This document shows, in pieces, positions 42,474 through 51,823 of a stretch of 64,000 bases of DNA. The notes under the pieces were generated by a model. That model was not told where the DNA came from, made no database searches, and saw only the letters and a program-made list of their open reading frames with translations. The translations under genes and the position numbers were made by a program. The stretch covers positions 2,170,001 through 2,234,000 of the forward strand of contig CP021238.1 in assembly GCA_002291465.1 (NCBI GenBank). The letters run 5' to 3'. Every line of letters begins with the position of its first letter. The first letter of the stretch is position 1. This DNA is from Mycobacterium lepraemurium. Its GTDB lineage: Bacteria > Actinomycetota > Actinomycetes > Mycobacteriales > Mycobacteriaceae.

Positions 42474-43828
42474 GTGGAGGAACGCTTGCACTGGTTCGCG
42501 ATGCACGGCTTCATCCGCGGCGCCGCCGCGGTGACGTGCACGCCCGGTTGATCGCCGATCCGGCGGTGGTCGCCGATCCGGCGGTGGTCGCCGATCCGGC
42601 GCGCTTCTACGACGAAGCTCGGGCCCGCGGCACGCTGGTGAAGGGTCGCGTCGCCTATCTGACGACCGACCACGCGGTCGCCCACGAGCTGCTGCGCTCC
42701 GAGGACTTCCGGGTGCTGGTCTTCGGATCGAACCTGCCGGCGCCGTTGCGGTGGCTGGAGCGTCGCACCCGCGACGACCTGCTGCACCCGCTGCGCGCCC
42801 CGTCGTTGCTGGCCGTCGAGCCGCCCGAGCACACCCGCTACCGCAAGACCGTGTCGGCGGTGTTTACGCCCCGGGCGGCCGCCGCGCTGCGCGACCGGGT
42901 GGAGCGCACCGCGGCCGAGCTGTTGGACCAGCTGACCGGTGGGCCGGGCGTCGTCGACATCGTGGGACGGTACTGTTCGCAACTCCCGGTCGTGATCATC
43001 AGCGAGATCCTCGGCGTCCGCGAGCAGGACCGCAGCCGGGTGCTCGAATTCGGCGAACTGGCCGCCCCGAGCCTGGACATCGGATTGCCGTGGCGCCAAT
43101 ACCGCAGCGTGCAGCGTGGCATCGCCGGCTCCAGCTCCTGACTGGCCGGGCATCTGCAGCAGCTGCGCAGCAACCCCAGCGACAATTTGATGAGCCAGCT
43201 GATCCAGACCGCCGAAAGCGGTTCGGCCGAAACCTATCTCGACGAGACCGAGCTTGCGGCGATCGCCGGGCTGGTGCTGGCCGCCGGCTTCGAGACCACA
43301 GTGAACCTGCTCGGCAACGGCATCCGCATGCTGCTGGACGTGCCGGAGCACCTCGACACGCTGCGGCGCTGGCCCGAGTTGTGGCCCAACGCCGTCGAGG
43401 ATATCCTGCGGCTGGAATCGCCGGTGCAGCTGACCGCGCGGATGGCGCTCAACGACGTCGAAGTGGCGGGCCGGCAGCTGCACCGCGGCGATCTGGTACT
43501 GGTGTATCTGGCGGCCGCCAATCGTGATCCGGCGGTATTCGGCGATCCGCACCGCTTCGACATCGAAAGGCCAAACGCCGGAAGGCATCTCGCGTTCTCC
43601 GGCAGACGGCATTTCTGCCCGGGCGCGGCCCTGGCCCGCGCCGAGGGCGAGGTAGGACTGCGCACCTTCTTCGAGCGCTTCCCCGAGGCGCGTGCCGCGG
43701 GGGCGGGGAGCTGGCGCGAGACCCGGGTGCTGCGGGGATGGTCGTCGCTGCCGGTGCGGCTGGGTCCGGCCCGCTCGCTGGCCGCCGCGGAAGCCGGCGG
43801 CCGCCCGGATGAGCCGACCGCCGGGTGA
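42474..43828 (+). pseudogene. Cytochrome P450 CYP140, with 5' frameshift and opal stop
   Basis: The start is GTG 42474 (VEERLHWFAMHGFIRGAAAV). The frame is lost near 42,535 and resumes as DVHARLIADPAVVADPAVV, with an 18-bp unit duplicated exactly (42,554-42,571 and 42,572-42,589), one unit more than M. tuberculosis CYP140A1. TGA at 43139-43141 (GSSS-stop-LAGHLQQL) replaces a Trp codon. Functional motifs remain: LAVEPPEHTRYRKTVSAVF, AGFETTVNLLGNG (I helix), ILRLESPVQLTAR (ExxR) and FSGRRHFCPGAALARAE (haem Cys; FSTGRHFCLG in the relative). Substrate of the family is unknown. Two independent lesions make it a pseudogene. Confidence 0.9.
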
Positions 43829-43874
43829 ACCGGGCGGTTGACACCGCCGCGCCGACGGAGTTTCATTTGCCGCT

Positions 43875-44322
43875 ATGACAGAGAGCGGTGGGGGATGTCG
43901 TGCGCGGGCTGTGGCAGGCCCTTTCGCGGCGTGACTGGGATGCGGTCAAGACCTTCCTGTCCGACGACTGCCTGTATGTCGACATGCCCGTTCCGGCGTT
44001 GTCGGCCCGTGGCCCCGAGGACATCGTCAAGCGGCTCAAGATGGGGCTCGAGCTGTTGGCCTGCTACCAGAACCACCCCGGCGTGCTGGTGTCCAACGGC
44101 TCCGACGTGCTCTACGAGCACTCCGAGACATGGACATTCGCCACCGGCGAGCAGGGCGTACTGCGATTCGTCACCGTCCGCAAGGTGATCGATGGCAAAG
44201 TGACCGTCTGGAAAGACTATTGGGACATGCAAAGCCTCGTCGCCTTCGCTCCCCCGAACCACTTCGGGGGCTTGGCAAATGGGGACACTAGCTGGGTCTT
44301 TGACGCTTCAGCATTGGTCTGA
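43875..44322 (+). pseudogene. SnoaL-like (NTF2-fold) protein with a 5' G-run frameshift; its 3' end is duplicated at 48,150
   Basis: ATG at 43875 reads MTESGG and is thrown out of frame by one extra G in the run 43,890-43,894. From GTG 43888 the rest is open: VVRGLWQALSRRDWDAVKTF, DDCLYVDMPVPALSARGPED, ETWTFATGEQGVL and WKDYWDMQSLVAFAPPNHF. NTF2-fold proteins are small enzymes or ligand binders, and the function here is unknown. Starting at GTG it might still be made, so the lesion is mild. The last 113 bp reappear, about 82 percent identical, at 48,150-48,262, which marks the border of an inserted segment. Confidence 0.7.
44210..44322 (+). repeat. Left copy of the 113-bp gene-end repeat (probable att site)
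   Basis: From GGAAAGACTATTGG to GTCTGA this is the 3' end of the SnoaL-like gene. The right copy (48,150-48,262) has the same length with about 20 substitutions, mostly at third codon positions. The left copy is less GC-rich at third positions (GCATTGGTC versus GCGCTGGTC), as expected if it arrived with an element that carries its own replacement gene end. An integrase fragment begins 70 bp further right. Confidence 0.65.
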
Positions 44323-44391
44323 ATCAGCTGGGCTGGCACTCGATTTCCGGACAGATTCGGACGCCACAACGCAGCATGTCACAATACGGAT

Positions 44392-44661
44392 GTGTCTGAA
44401 CATTTGCCGGAGCTCACTGCGTTAATCCCGTCGTGGGAACTAGCTCTACGTTCGGCCAACAGATCGCCCCGCACCATCACGACCTACCTCGCCGGGGTCA
44501 ACTCGTTTCTCGCCTGGTGCGATCGCACCTGCACTCCCCCACAACATAACCAAGCGGAACGCGCAAGGCTGGGTGGCCGGCCGGCGGTGCGGCGCAGTTC
44601 GAAAGCGCTCAGCGAGCAAGTGATGCCAAAAGACAAGCGGCGGTGCAATCTGCTGCGGTGA
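44392..44661 (+). pseudogene. Tyrosine recombinase (integrase) N-terminal fragment
   Basis: GTG 44392 gives SEHLPELTALIPSWELALRS and ANRSPRTITTYLAGVNSFLA, the SAM-like core-binding domain at the start of phage-type integrases. After about residue 50 the sequence no longer resembles the family and stops at residue 89. The catalytic domain (R..H.R..Y) is absent. It lies 70 bp from the left repeat, the usual place for an integrase next to its att site. The domain is short, so the call relies on pattern and position. Confidence 0.7.
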
Positions 44662-44704
44662 AACTCGCGCGCGCACACACACACTGCAACCGGCGCTTCC
44701 TCGG

Positions 44705-45037
44705 TTATGACTGGGGAGCGGCTGGTGGCGGGGCTCCCGGCACCGGCGGGTTAATCGGAAAGAGTCCACCGGGGGCGGGCGCTGGGACCGCGGGGTAGTT
44801 TATGCACGTCCCTGGGCCGTTGCCTGTCGTCCCGAGGGACGTGGAGACTTGATAGCTCCCATCCGGGTTGAAGCAAGTGGTGCGAGATCCAATGGGGATG
44901 CCCATGTCTGTTACCCACACGGGAGCTGTACAACTCTGGCCGGGATCAGCAAGTGCAACGCCAATTTCCAATCCGGGTGTGACTTAGGTTGCGGCGACGG
45001 CCACGGCAACCAGAAGTGCGCGGAGCAGCATGCTCAC
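44705..45037 (-). pseudogene. Small secreted Pro-rich protein, ochre stop after the signal peptide
   Basis: GTG 45037 (VSMLLRALLVAVAVAAT) follows GGGAAAGG and opens a signal peptide. TAA at 44984-44986 interrupts it, then the same frame reads VTPGLEIGVALADPGQSCTA, PIGSRTTCFNPDGSYQVSTS, GTCINYPAVPAPAPGG and a Pro-rich end. The Cys spacing and NPDGSY motif resemble small secreted CDGP-type mycobacterial proteins. One substitution (a Leu TTA to TAA, for example) would explain the stop. About 110 residues if intact. Function unknown. Confidence 0.6.
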
Positions 45038-45466
45038 AAACCTTTCCCTTGGTGAAATTGTGTCTGGCGAAGTTGTCCGATTCGTCGATGGCAGCGTATG
45101 GCGTCGTGGGTGTCTTACAGCGACGAATTGCGAAAAATTCTCCGGCTGCGTGCGCGAAACCGCAGCGTGAAGGCGCTGCCTCTACCAGTGAAATGCGGCC
45201 TGGCGGCGTTGAGTCGTATGCTGACCAGCGATGCGAAAACGCCCCGAATATCGACGCCGAACTCCGGCTAGTGACGCGAGGGTGGCTAGTAGCTCGAGAG
45301 CTCTCCAACCGCATGCCGAGGATCACACTGCATGATCAGCTTCTCGATGAGCGCGCGGCAGTGAATTGCACCCGAATGTCCGGGGGGAACTGGCATCGAC
45401 CGGCACCAGCGGAGGTAGCGTCATAGCCGTTCCGGGAGTACAGGTTGCGGGTTGGCGGGCAGTGCG
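45038..45466. other. Gene-free stretch inside the element
   Basis: About 430 bp between the small secreted protein gene (minus) and the hydrolase gene (plus). Open frames on both strands have neither recognisable motifs nor ribosome binding sites. It must contain the promoter of the hydrolase gene, but I could not place it. Confidence 0.5.
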
Positions 45467-47354
45467 ATGCAGCTGAAATGGCTTAACGTTGCCGATCTGA
45501 TCGCTCGGGATGGCGGTGATCCTTGGGAGATCAACCGGAGTCTGCAGGCGGGCAGTCCGTTCCAGATTTTGCAGTTGGCGGAGCGGTTTCACAAGGCGGG
45601 CAGATGTACCGCGGAGGCCGACCATGTTTTCCAGCAAGCCCGCGACCGTTTCAACGGGGCCTGGCACCACCAGAACGGCGACCACTCGATCAATGACTCC
45701 GCCGAGGTGCAGCGCACCGTCAAATCGCTTGGGGCGCAATCGCTCCAGTTGCCCAAGATCGGTGCCGACTTGGAGAACATTGCTGCCGCCTTGGCTGAGG
45801 CGTAGAAAGCCGGCGCGCAACGAATCGCTACCTTGGAACATGCATTGCAGGGGCTCGACAACATCATTGACGCGGCCGAGCACGATCTGAAGTACGGCCA
45901 CCCCAACGCCAAGGAGCAGGCCTTTCTGGAGAAGATGATCGACAACGCCGCCGATGATGTCCGGGATGCTCTTCACGATCTGCAGTCAATCCGGGACGGC
46001 TACTCGGCCACGCTGCAAAACTGCCTGGGCAATTTGCATACCGACGGCATCCAGGCGGCGGAGGGGCCGTTATCGCCGCTTCCGGACCTACCGGATGATC
46101 CCAAGCAATTCACGCAGGTATGAAACTCCCTTACCCCTGCGCAGAAAGATGAGGAATTCCGGCGAAACCCGCTGATCGGCAACCATCCTGGAATGCCCGC
46201 GGTGGACAGCGACCATTACAACCGACTTGAACTTGCCAGCGAATTGAGTAGCGCTCAGGCGGCTGCCGCGCAAGCCGACGCATTAAAGGCCCAGCATCCC
46301 GATTGGGCAGAAGCCAAAAACATCCCGCCACCCAAACGAGCCGGGAGCGATCTTCGCGGATCGCCAAGCCTACGAATCCTGGAAAAGCCAATATGACGCC
46401 GCCCGTGACGGGTCCAAATACCTGCCCGACCTGCAAGCTGTCGATAAGGCCGTCAAGATGAGCCCCGATCGCAAACTTATGCTGCTAGACACCAAGACTG
46501 GCAAGCAGGCCCGCGCCGCGATCGCGGTCGGGGATCCCGATACTTCCACCCACGTATCGGTCACCGCGCCCGGCCTTAACACCACTGTGCACGGCGCGAT
46601 AGGAAGCATAGCCGACGAAGCAACCCAAGTCAGAAGCGAAGCCCTTCGACAGCTGAGCCTCACCCCCGGCCACGAGCACGACACGGTGTCTGCGATTGCC
46701 TGGATCGGTTATGACCCGCCGCAGGTGCCCGGCTTCGACGACATCGGCAAATCACTCTCCGGTGGGTGGGATGTCACTCACGACGCCGTCGCCCGAGCCG
46801 GTGCCCACGACTTGGCGCGCTTCTACAACGGGATACAAGCAGCCCACCATGGAGGCCCTGCCGGTCTCACCGCGATCGGGCACTCGTACGGGTCACTGAC
46901 TACCGGGCTGGCCTTGCAAGTGCCCGGCGATCACGGCGTCTCACGGGCATTGTTCTACGGGTCTCCGGGCATCGAAGCCTCCACGCCCCAACAACTTCAC
47001 CTGCAGCCCGGCCACGTCTACGCGATGGAGACCCCCGACGACCCCATCCAGGGTGTCTATGACCTGAGGGCCATCACCCAAGGCATACCGATCGTGGGCT
47101 CCTACCTCAACGAAGAGTTCGGCAACTTCGGTGACAACCCGGCGACCAACCCCAACTTCACCCACCGGGCCACCGGCGTGGCCACGGTGCCCGATGGCCA
47201 CGGAGGCACTACTACCCTCCAAGATACCCTCCAAGACGCCCACGGCCACAGCGACTACCCGCGCTTCCCCGGCAATGGCGGGACTAGGACGACCAACTAC
47301 AACATCGCCGCCGTCCTCGCCGGGCTGGGAGACAAGGCGGTTACCACGAAGTGA
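45467..47354 (+). pseudogene. Large alpha/beta-hydrolase (DUF1023 type) with helical N-terminus, type VII effector-like, broken
   Basis: About 628 codons. The N-terminal 220 residues are helical and typical of a mycobacterial family: DPWEINRSLQAGSPFQI, LAERFHKAG, INDSAEVQRTV and LPKIGADLENIAAALAEA. The linker WNSLTPAQKDEEFRRNP resembles segments of secreted actinobacterial effectors. The C-terminus is a DUF1023 hydrolase: IAWIGYDPPQVPGFDDI, nucleophile elbow LTAIGHSYGSLTTGL and catalytic His region DAHGHSDYP. Lesions: TAG 45803-45805 (Gln context), TGA 46121-46123 at the Trp of WNSLTP, and a frame break near 46,345. M. tuberculosis Rv2542, next to lppA and lppB, is the comparison I have in mind. 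An effector role is inference. Confidence 0.75.
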
Positions 47355-47408
47355 GCAACCACCAGATGACACGACGCCAGAACCAACAACGCCGCCAAGG
47401 CCCTGCAA

Positions 47409-47828
47409 GTGCTGAAATCTCTGCCGTCGTTCGAGGACACCCAAGCTCAGGTCCAGGCCGCCATGAACGAAATCACTGCGGCAGCAGGCAAAGTGGTCCC
47501 CTCGGTTACGTGGGAAACACCGCACGAGGGCTCAGGCTTAGACTGCGAAAAACCGTATGAACAAACGGACGGGCGAGGCTACTTCCTGCCGGATCAAGTT
47601 GCCGCCAACGTGTCGGTCTCCGAGCAGCAGTGGGTAACAATCCAAGAGGCCGCCAAACAGGCCGCGGCCAAAATCGATGCCACCGACATTCAGGTGATGC
47701 AGAACAACCCTGGAAACCACAACGTCGGTTTCTACGGCCCGACCGGCATCTTCATCAAAGTGGGCTACCGGGGAAACCTCGTAGTCTCGGGCTATACCGG
47801 CTGCCGACTACCCCGCGACAAGAAATAG
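47409..47828 (+). pseudogene. LppA-like protein lacking its lipoprotein signal
   Basis: From GTG 47409: VLKSLPSFEDTQAQVQAAMN, DCEKPYEQTDGRGYFLPDQV, SVSEQQWVTIQEAAKQAAAK, DATDIQVMQNNPGNHNVGFY and NLVVSGYTGCRLP. The pattern (two conserved Cys, an AA..GAT segment, NL..SG.TGC) recalls the LppA/LppB lipoproteins, which lie beside a similar hydrolase gene in M. tuberculosis. No signal peptide or lipobox can be read upstream in any frame, so the 5' end seems deleted between the hydrolase stop (47,354) and here. If the hydrolase is a toxin, this would be the natural candidate for its immunity protein. Confidence 0.55.
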
Positions 47829-48149
47829 ACCGCATACGAGCAGGACTTGGCCCGGTAACTGAACGAACGGTCATCGTCTCCCAGTTACCTTGGACTGCAA
47901 CGGATCTAGGGGGTGCCCTTCAATCCCTGCATTTTGCCCACCGTGCGACCGCTCTGCTAGTTAGTGCAGCGAACCATATTTTGGATATATGTGGCCTTAA
48001 TGTCGACGCTTCCATCATGCTTATCGTCGGCCAAGGCGCCACCGACTCGCAGCTCAGAAGAATTTGCCGATGTCCAAATAATATACCGCACACCGCTAGC
48101 TCCTGGGCTTGTTTTTGCAGGTCAGACTACACCGCTCCGTCATGGCTAC
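47829..48149. other. Gene-free right end of the element
   Basis: About 320 bp, AT-richer than the flanks (for example ATATTTTGGATATATG near 47,980), with no recognisable gene on either strand. It ends at the right copy of the gene-end repeat. Confidence 0.5.
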
Positions 48150-48262
48150 GGAAAGACTATTGGTACATGCAAAGCCTGGTGGCCTTCGCTCTCCCGAACC
48201 ACTTCGAAAGCCTGGCTAACGGCGACACCAGTTGGGTGTTCGACGCTTCCGCGCTGGTCTGA
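48150..48262 (+). repeat. Right copy of the 113-bp gene-end repeat (probable att site, original gene end)
   Basis: Reads KDYWYMQSLVAFALPNHFES and ends WVFDASALV-stop, parallel to the end of the SnoaL-like gene at 44,210-44,322. The sequence to its left shows no further resemblance to that gene, so only the gene end is present. Its third codon positions are as GC-rich as the flanking chromosome, which suggests it is the original 3' end displaced by insertion. Confidence 0.65.
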
Positions 48263-48270
48263 CAGAGACG

Positions 48271-48886
48271 TCAGAGCGCCGAAAGGATGTGCGCTCTCGA
48301 CGGCGTCATCAGCTGGTCGAGCACCTTGCCCCGCTGCTCGGGTTTGAGGTCGAGCGCCAGCCCCTGGGTCGCCTTGAGTAGGTCGACCTGGCGGTCCTTG
48401 CGCAGGTTCAACCAGGAGTAGTTGAATGCGCCGGCTTCGGCCCCGCCCCGCAGCCAGCCACTGCTGTTGCATGAACAACGTGGTGAAGAATTTCTTGCTG
48501 CGCCTGGGTTCGTTGTCGAAGAAGCCCGCGAAGGCGTCCTCGTAATGGGTTTCGGTCGAGTTGTGCCGGATGAACCGCGTCGTCCCCAGCGGTGTCGCGG
48601 CCGTGACGACCAGCTGCGGGCGACCGTGCAACGTAAACAGGCAGCCCTGCAACGACTTTCGTTTCAGCCACTTCGCCACGTTGGCGCGTTCGTTCGACGG
48701 CCAATCCTTACACAGCGTGCTGGGTGCGAAAATTGCCGCCCACGCCAGGTTCCGGAAGTCCAGCACCGGCTGGGCGAGGATTTGGAAGTCGGCCAGCGGG
48801 CGCTTCGGCCTGAACGGCGACCTCAGCCGGTGAAATTGGTAGTGCCAGGTGACAATTCGCAGAATCCTCTCCAGGCCGGTGCCCAC
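48271..48886 (-). pseudogene. Unrecognised protein gene, frameshifted
   Basis: I do not recognise the family. From about 48,886 the reading is GTGLERILRIVTWHYQFHRL, RPLADFQILAQPVLDFRNLA, RKSLQGCLFTLHGRPQLVVT, THYEDAFAGFFDNEPRRSKK and FFTTLFMQQQW. After a frame change near 48,450 it continues AFNYSWLNLRKDRQVDLLKA, TQGLALDLKPEQRGKVLDQL to TGA at 48,271. The composition is gene-like and the piece ends 8 bp from the convergent repeat. A stop lies upstream of the first residues in the same frame, so the 5' end may be missing through the same deletion that cut the neighbouring LLM gene. Confidence 0.5.
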
Positions 48887-48889
48887 CAG

Positions 48890-49082
48890 CGCGATCTGGG
48901 CTCGTGGCGTGTTTCAGCAACCGCGCATCGTCGACGCCCAACCACCGGATCGACCGCCGGGGAGTAACCAGCTCGGAGAACCACAGCGAATCCACCCCGG
49001 TGGACTCGAGATGGTCGACGATGGCGCCCAGCTCGTCGGGGACGGTATCGGCGCACAGCCCGACGCCGAAGCGGATCTTCAT
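48890..49082 (-). pseudogene. N-terminal fragment of an LLM-class F420-dependent oxidoreductase
   Basis: ATG 49082 opens MKIRFGVGLCADTVPDELGA, IVDHLESTGVDSLWFSELV, the beginning of a luciferase-like (LLM, F420-dependent) oxidoreductase. After about 45 residues one frame change gives YSPAVDPVVG, and then family resemblance ends near 48,930. The TIM barrel that binds F420 is missing. Probably a deletion joined this start to the unrecognised gene downstream. Confidence 0.65.
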
Positions 49083-49114
49083 CGGCGCCTCCCCCGTTGG
49101 CGTCGCACGCCGGG

Positions 49115-49612
49115 CTATCCGCGACTGGGGATGGTCAGCTTACAGGCCTGCTCGATGTCGAGAGTCCGCAGCACCCGGCCCATGCCGACCCACAGCGCGC
49201 AGGACAGGGTCAGATCGGCGAGCAACTCGCCGGAGAAGTGCTCGGCGCAGTGGCTCCAGAAGTCTTCGTCGTCGCGCAGACCGGTGTGATCGGTCGCGAA
49301 GCGGTCCGCGAATTCTGCTGCCAGCCGCTCCTGTTCGCTGTAGCCGGGCCAGGTAGGCCGGCGGACGTTGCGGATGCTGATCACCACGTGAGACGCCGCC
49401 GGCGGCGGGCCGTCCTCGTCTCGGGTGTTGACGCACACGACGCACTCGTTGCGGTGGGCGATCACGGCGCGGGCCAGCTCCCGGGTGCGCAACGGCAACC
49501 GGTTCTTGGTGTAGACCGCCTGGCTGAACGCGCCCAGCGCGGCGCCGATGTCCGGAGATTTCACGAACCAGCCGGCCAGGTCGTCGTCAGCAAATGTTCC
49601 GATTCGGCTCAT
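49115..49612 (-). CDS. Carboxymuconolactone decarboxylase / AhpD-like family protein
   Basis: An open frame of 165 residues. The AhpD-like CxxC is in AHRNECVVCVNTRDEDG, followed by SEQERLAAEFADRFATDHTG, LRDDEDFWSHCAEHFSGELL and LTLSCALWVGMGRVLRTLDI. The piece AASHVVISIRNVRRPTWPG between the two halves matches relatives poorly and may be a short out-of-frame stretch between compensating indels. Such proteins are thiol peroxidases or decarboxylases; the substrate is unknown. Confidence 0.75.
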   Translation of the reverse strand: MSRIGTFADDDLAGWFVKSPDIGAALGAFSQAVYTKNRLPLRTRELARAVIAHRNECVVCVNTRDEDGPPPAASHVVISIRNVRRPTWPGYSEQERLAAEFADRFATDHTGLRDDEDFWSHCAEHFSGELLADLTLSCALWVGMGRVLRTLDIEQACKLTIPSRG

Positions 49613-49666
49613 GGCGTGATGGTACGCCCGGGTTAGCCGGCCGCCGGCGACGAGTGCTCGGCCCGG

Positions 49667-51734
49667 CTAGCGGGCCGCCACCGTGATCGCCGCGGTCGGC
49701 TGCTCGTCATGCCAATCACGTTGGGCGAGAAAGCGGTACGCGACGCGTTCCAGGGCGGCCTGCACCGCTTGGCGGTCCGGGCGCCCCTCGAAGCCGGGCG
49801 ACCGCCCGAGTTTGTCGACCAGCCAGGCCAACAGCAGCGAATGCACGTAGCCGACCTGCCGGGCCCCGGCCGGGGTGAGCCACAGCCGGTCGCCGTCGCT
49901 GCCCGCGTAGCCGGCGGCGACCAGGCGCGAGAAGGTGGGCTCGAGCACCTCGAACGGAATCCGCAGATACTCTGCCATGTCGGTGAGTCGCGCGGTCCCG
50001 TACATCTGGGTGTAGCGGTTGATGCGCAACACTCCCCACAACCCGGCGACGTCGAGCCGGCAATCGGGTCGCATCGCGATGCTGCGCAACCGCATCCCGG
50101 TCTCGCCACGCAACATCCGGGCGATCGCGTTCTCCAGCATCTGGTCGGGTGTCTCGGTGGTCGGCATGCCGAATGCGTCACCGAGATCGACTGTGCTGTC
50201 GTGGATGTCGCGCAGCGGGATCTCGCGCAAGAACAGCGCCAGCACAAAACCCACCAGCGCGACCGGGGCCGCCCAGAAGAACACCTCGGTGAGCGATTCG
50301 GCATAGTCCGCCACGATGGGCGCGGCCACCTTCATGAGGCTGGCGGTGCAGGGAGCCTGGCGAGCTGACCGCGCCGGGCGACGCGCCGCTGGCCGCCAGC
50401 GCCGGACCGATCCGGCGGTTCAGGAAGTTCACGAACAACGAGCCGAATATCGCTGCGCCGAAGGAACTTCCGATGGTCCGAAAGAACGTCACCCCGGACG
50501 TGGCGACGCCGCGATCTTCGAAGTCCGACGTGTTCTGCACGATCAGGATCCGCACCTGCATGGACAGCCCGATGCCGGCGCCCAGGATGAACAGATACAG
50601 CGACTAGATCACCGCCGGGGTCGACGGCTGCATCCGCGACATCAGCAGGAACGCCAAACCATCAGCGCGGTACCGGCCAGGGGGAAGATCTTGTACCGGC
50701 CGGTGCGCCCGACGATGGTGCCGCTGCCGGTCGAGATGAACAGCATGCCGACCACCATCGGCAGGGTGCGCAACCCCGACGTGGTGGCCGAGACCTCGTC
50801 GACGTATTGCATGTAGGTGGGCAGGAACGTCATGCGCCCAACATGGCGAAACCCACCACGAAGGACAGCACGCAGCACACGTTGAACACCAGGCTGGCGA
50901 ACAAGCGGATCGGCAGAATGGGCTCGGCGGCGCGGCGTTCCACCACCACGAAAACGCCGAGCGCCACCGCGGCGGAGAACAGGCCGATGATCGTCGGCGA
51001 TCCCCACGGATAGCGGCTGCCGCCCCAGCTGGTGGCCAGCGTCAGGCCGGCGGCGCCCAGGCCGACGAAAACGATTCCGGTGTAGTAGATCACCGGTTTG
51101 GCCGACGCGGCCAGCGCGGGAATCGCCGCGGCGGCAACCAATATGACGAGCACCGAGACCGGCACGTTCACCCAGAACGCCCAGCGCCAGCTCAGGTAAT
51201 CGGTGAAATAGCCGCCCAACAGCGGGCCGATGACCGTGGTGACGCCGAACACCGCCCCGAGGATGCCCTGGTACCGGCCCCGCTCCCGCAGCGGAACGAC
51301 CTCACCGATCAGCGCGCGCTGGCGGCGACGGTGATCCCGCCGCCGCCGATGCCCTGCAGCGCACGCGCTCCCACCAACATGGCCATCGGCTGGGCCAGTC
51401 CGCACAGGACCGAGCCGGCCACGAAGGACAGGACGGCGGCCTGGAAGACGCGCTTGCGGCCGTACAGATCGCCGAGCTTGCCCACCAGCGCGGTGACAAT
51501 GGTCGAGGCGAGCAAATAGCTGTTCACGACCCAGGACTGATGGCCGGCATCGCCCAGGTTGGCCACGATGGTCGGCAGCGCGGTCGCCACGCTGGTCTGG
51601 TCCAACGCCGCGAGCAGCATGCTGAGCACGATCGCGACGAAGATCAGGTTGCGCCGCTGCGGGCTGACCCGCTCGCCGCCGGATCCGGTATCGGCGCGGG
51701 CCGGTGCACTCATTGCTGCTCTCGGGGTCGTCAC
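49667..51734 (-). pseudogene. DHA2-family MFS exporter (Rv1877 type), multiply frameshifted
   Basis: A drug-exporter-like 14-helix transporter with an extra cytoplasmic C-terminal domain. The start at GTG 51734 (or ATG 51713) leads to NLIFVAIVLSMLLAALDQTS, the motif GKLGDLYGRKRVFQAA and RALQGIGGGGI. Frame changes lie near 51,325, 50,840, 50,660 and 50,380, and TAG at 50604-50606 (TPAVI-stop-SLYLF) adds a stop. The C-terminal 170 residues (RINRYTQMYGTARLTDMAEY, LEPTFSRLVAAGYAG, RLWLTPAGARQ) look like a winged-helix domain. glnA3 and Rv1879, which I recall between this gene and cyp140 in M. tuberculosis, are absent here. Confidence 0.88.
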
Positions 51735-51823
51735 GGCTGCCTTCCGTCGCGTCGGCGTCGGCTATGAGTACCCGTGGACCTTTCAGCCCGGTGACCCCGA
51801 GGGCGCGCCGTGCCGCCCCGGCA

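Larger units (their letters stand above)
44210..48262. mobile_element. Probable degenerate integrative element, about 3.9 kb, inserted in the 3' end of a SnoaL-like gene
   Basis: The borders are the two 113-bp gene-end copies. Inside, from left: an integrase N-terminal fragment next to the left border, a small secreted protein gene on the minus strand, a large alpha/beta-hydrolase effector-like gene, an LppA-like gene and about 330 bp of featureless DNA. Base composition is visibly less GC-rich than the flanks. Insertion at the 3' end of a protein gene with an element-borne replacement end is a known habit of tyrosine-recombinase elements. M. tuberculosis has none of this between cyp140 and the MFS gene, as I remember it. 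The alternative is a tandem gene duplication followed by decay. Confidence 0.6.

Noticed and set aside
45038..45466. Open frames of about 125-145 codons on both strands inside the element
   Set aside because: No ribosome binding site, no recognisable motif, and mutual overlap on opposite strands.
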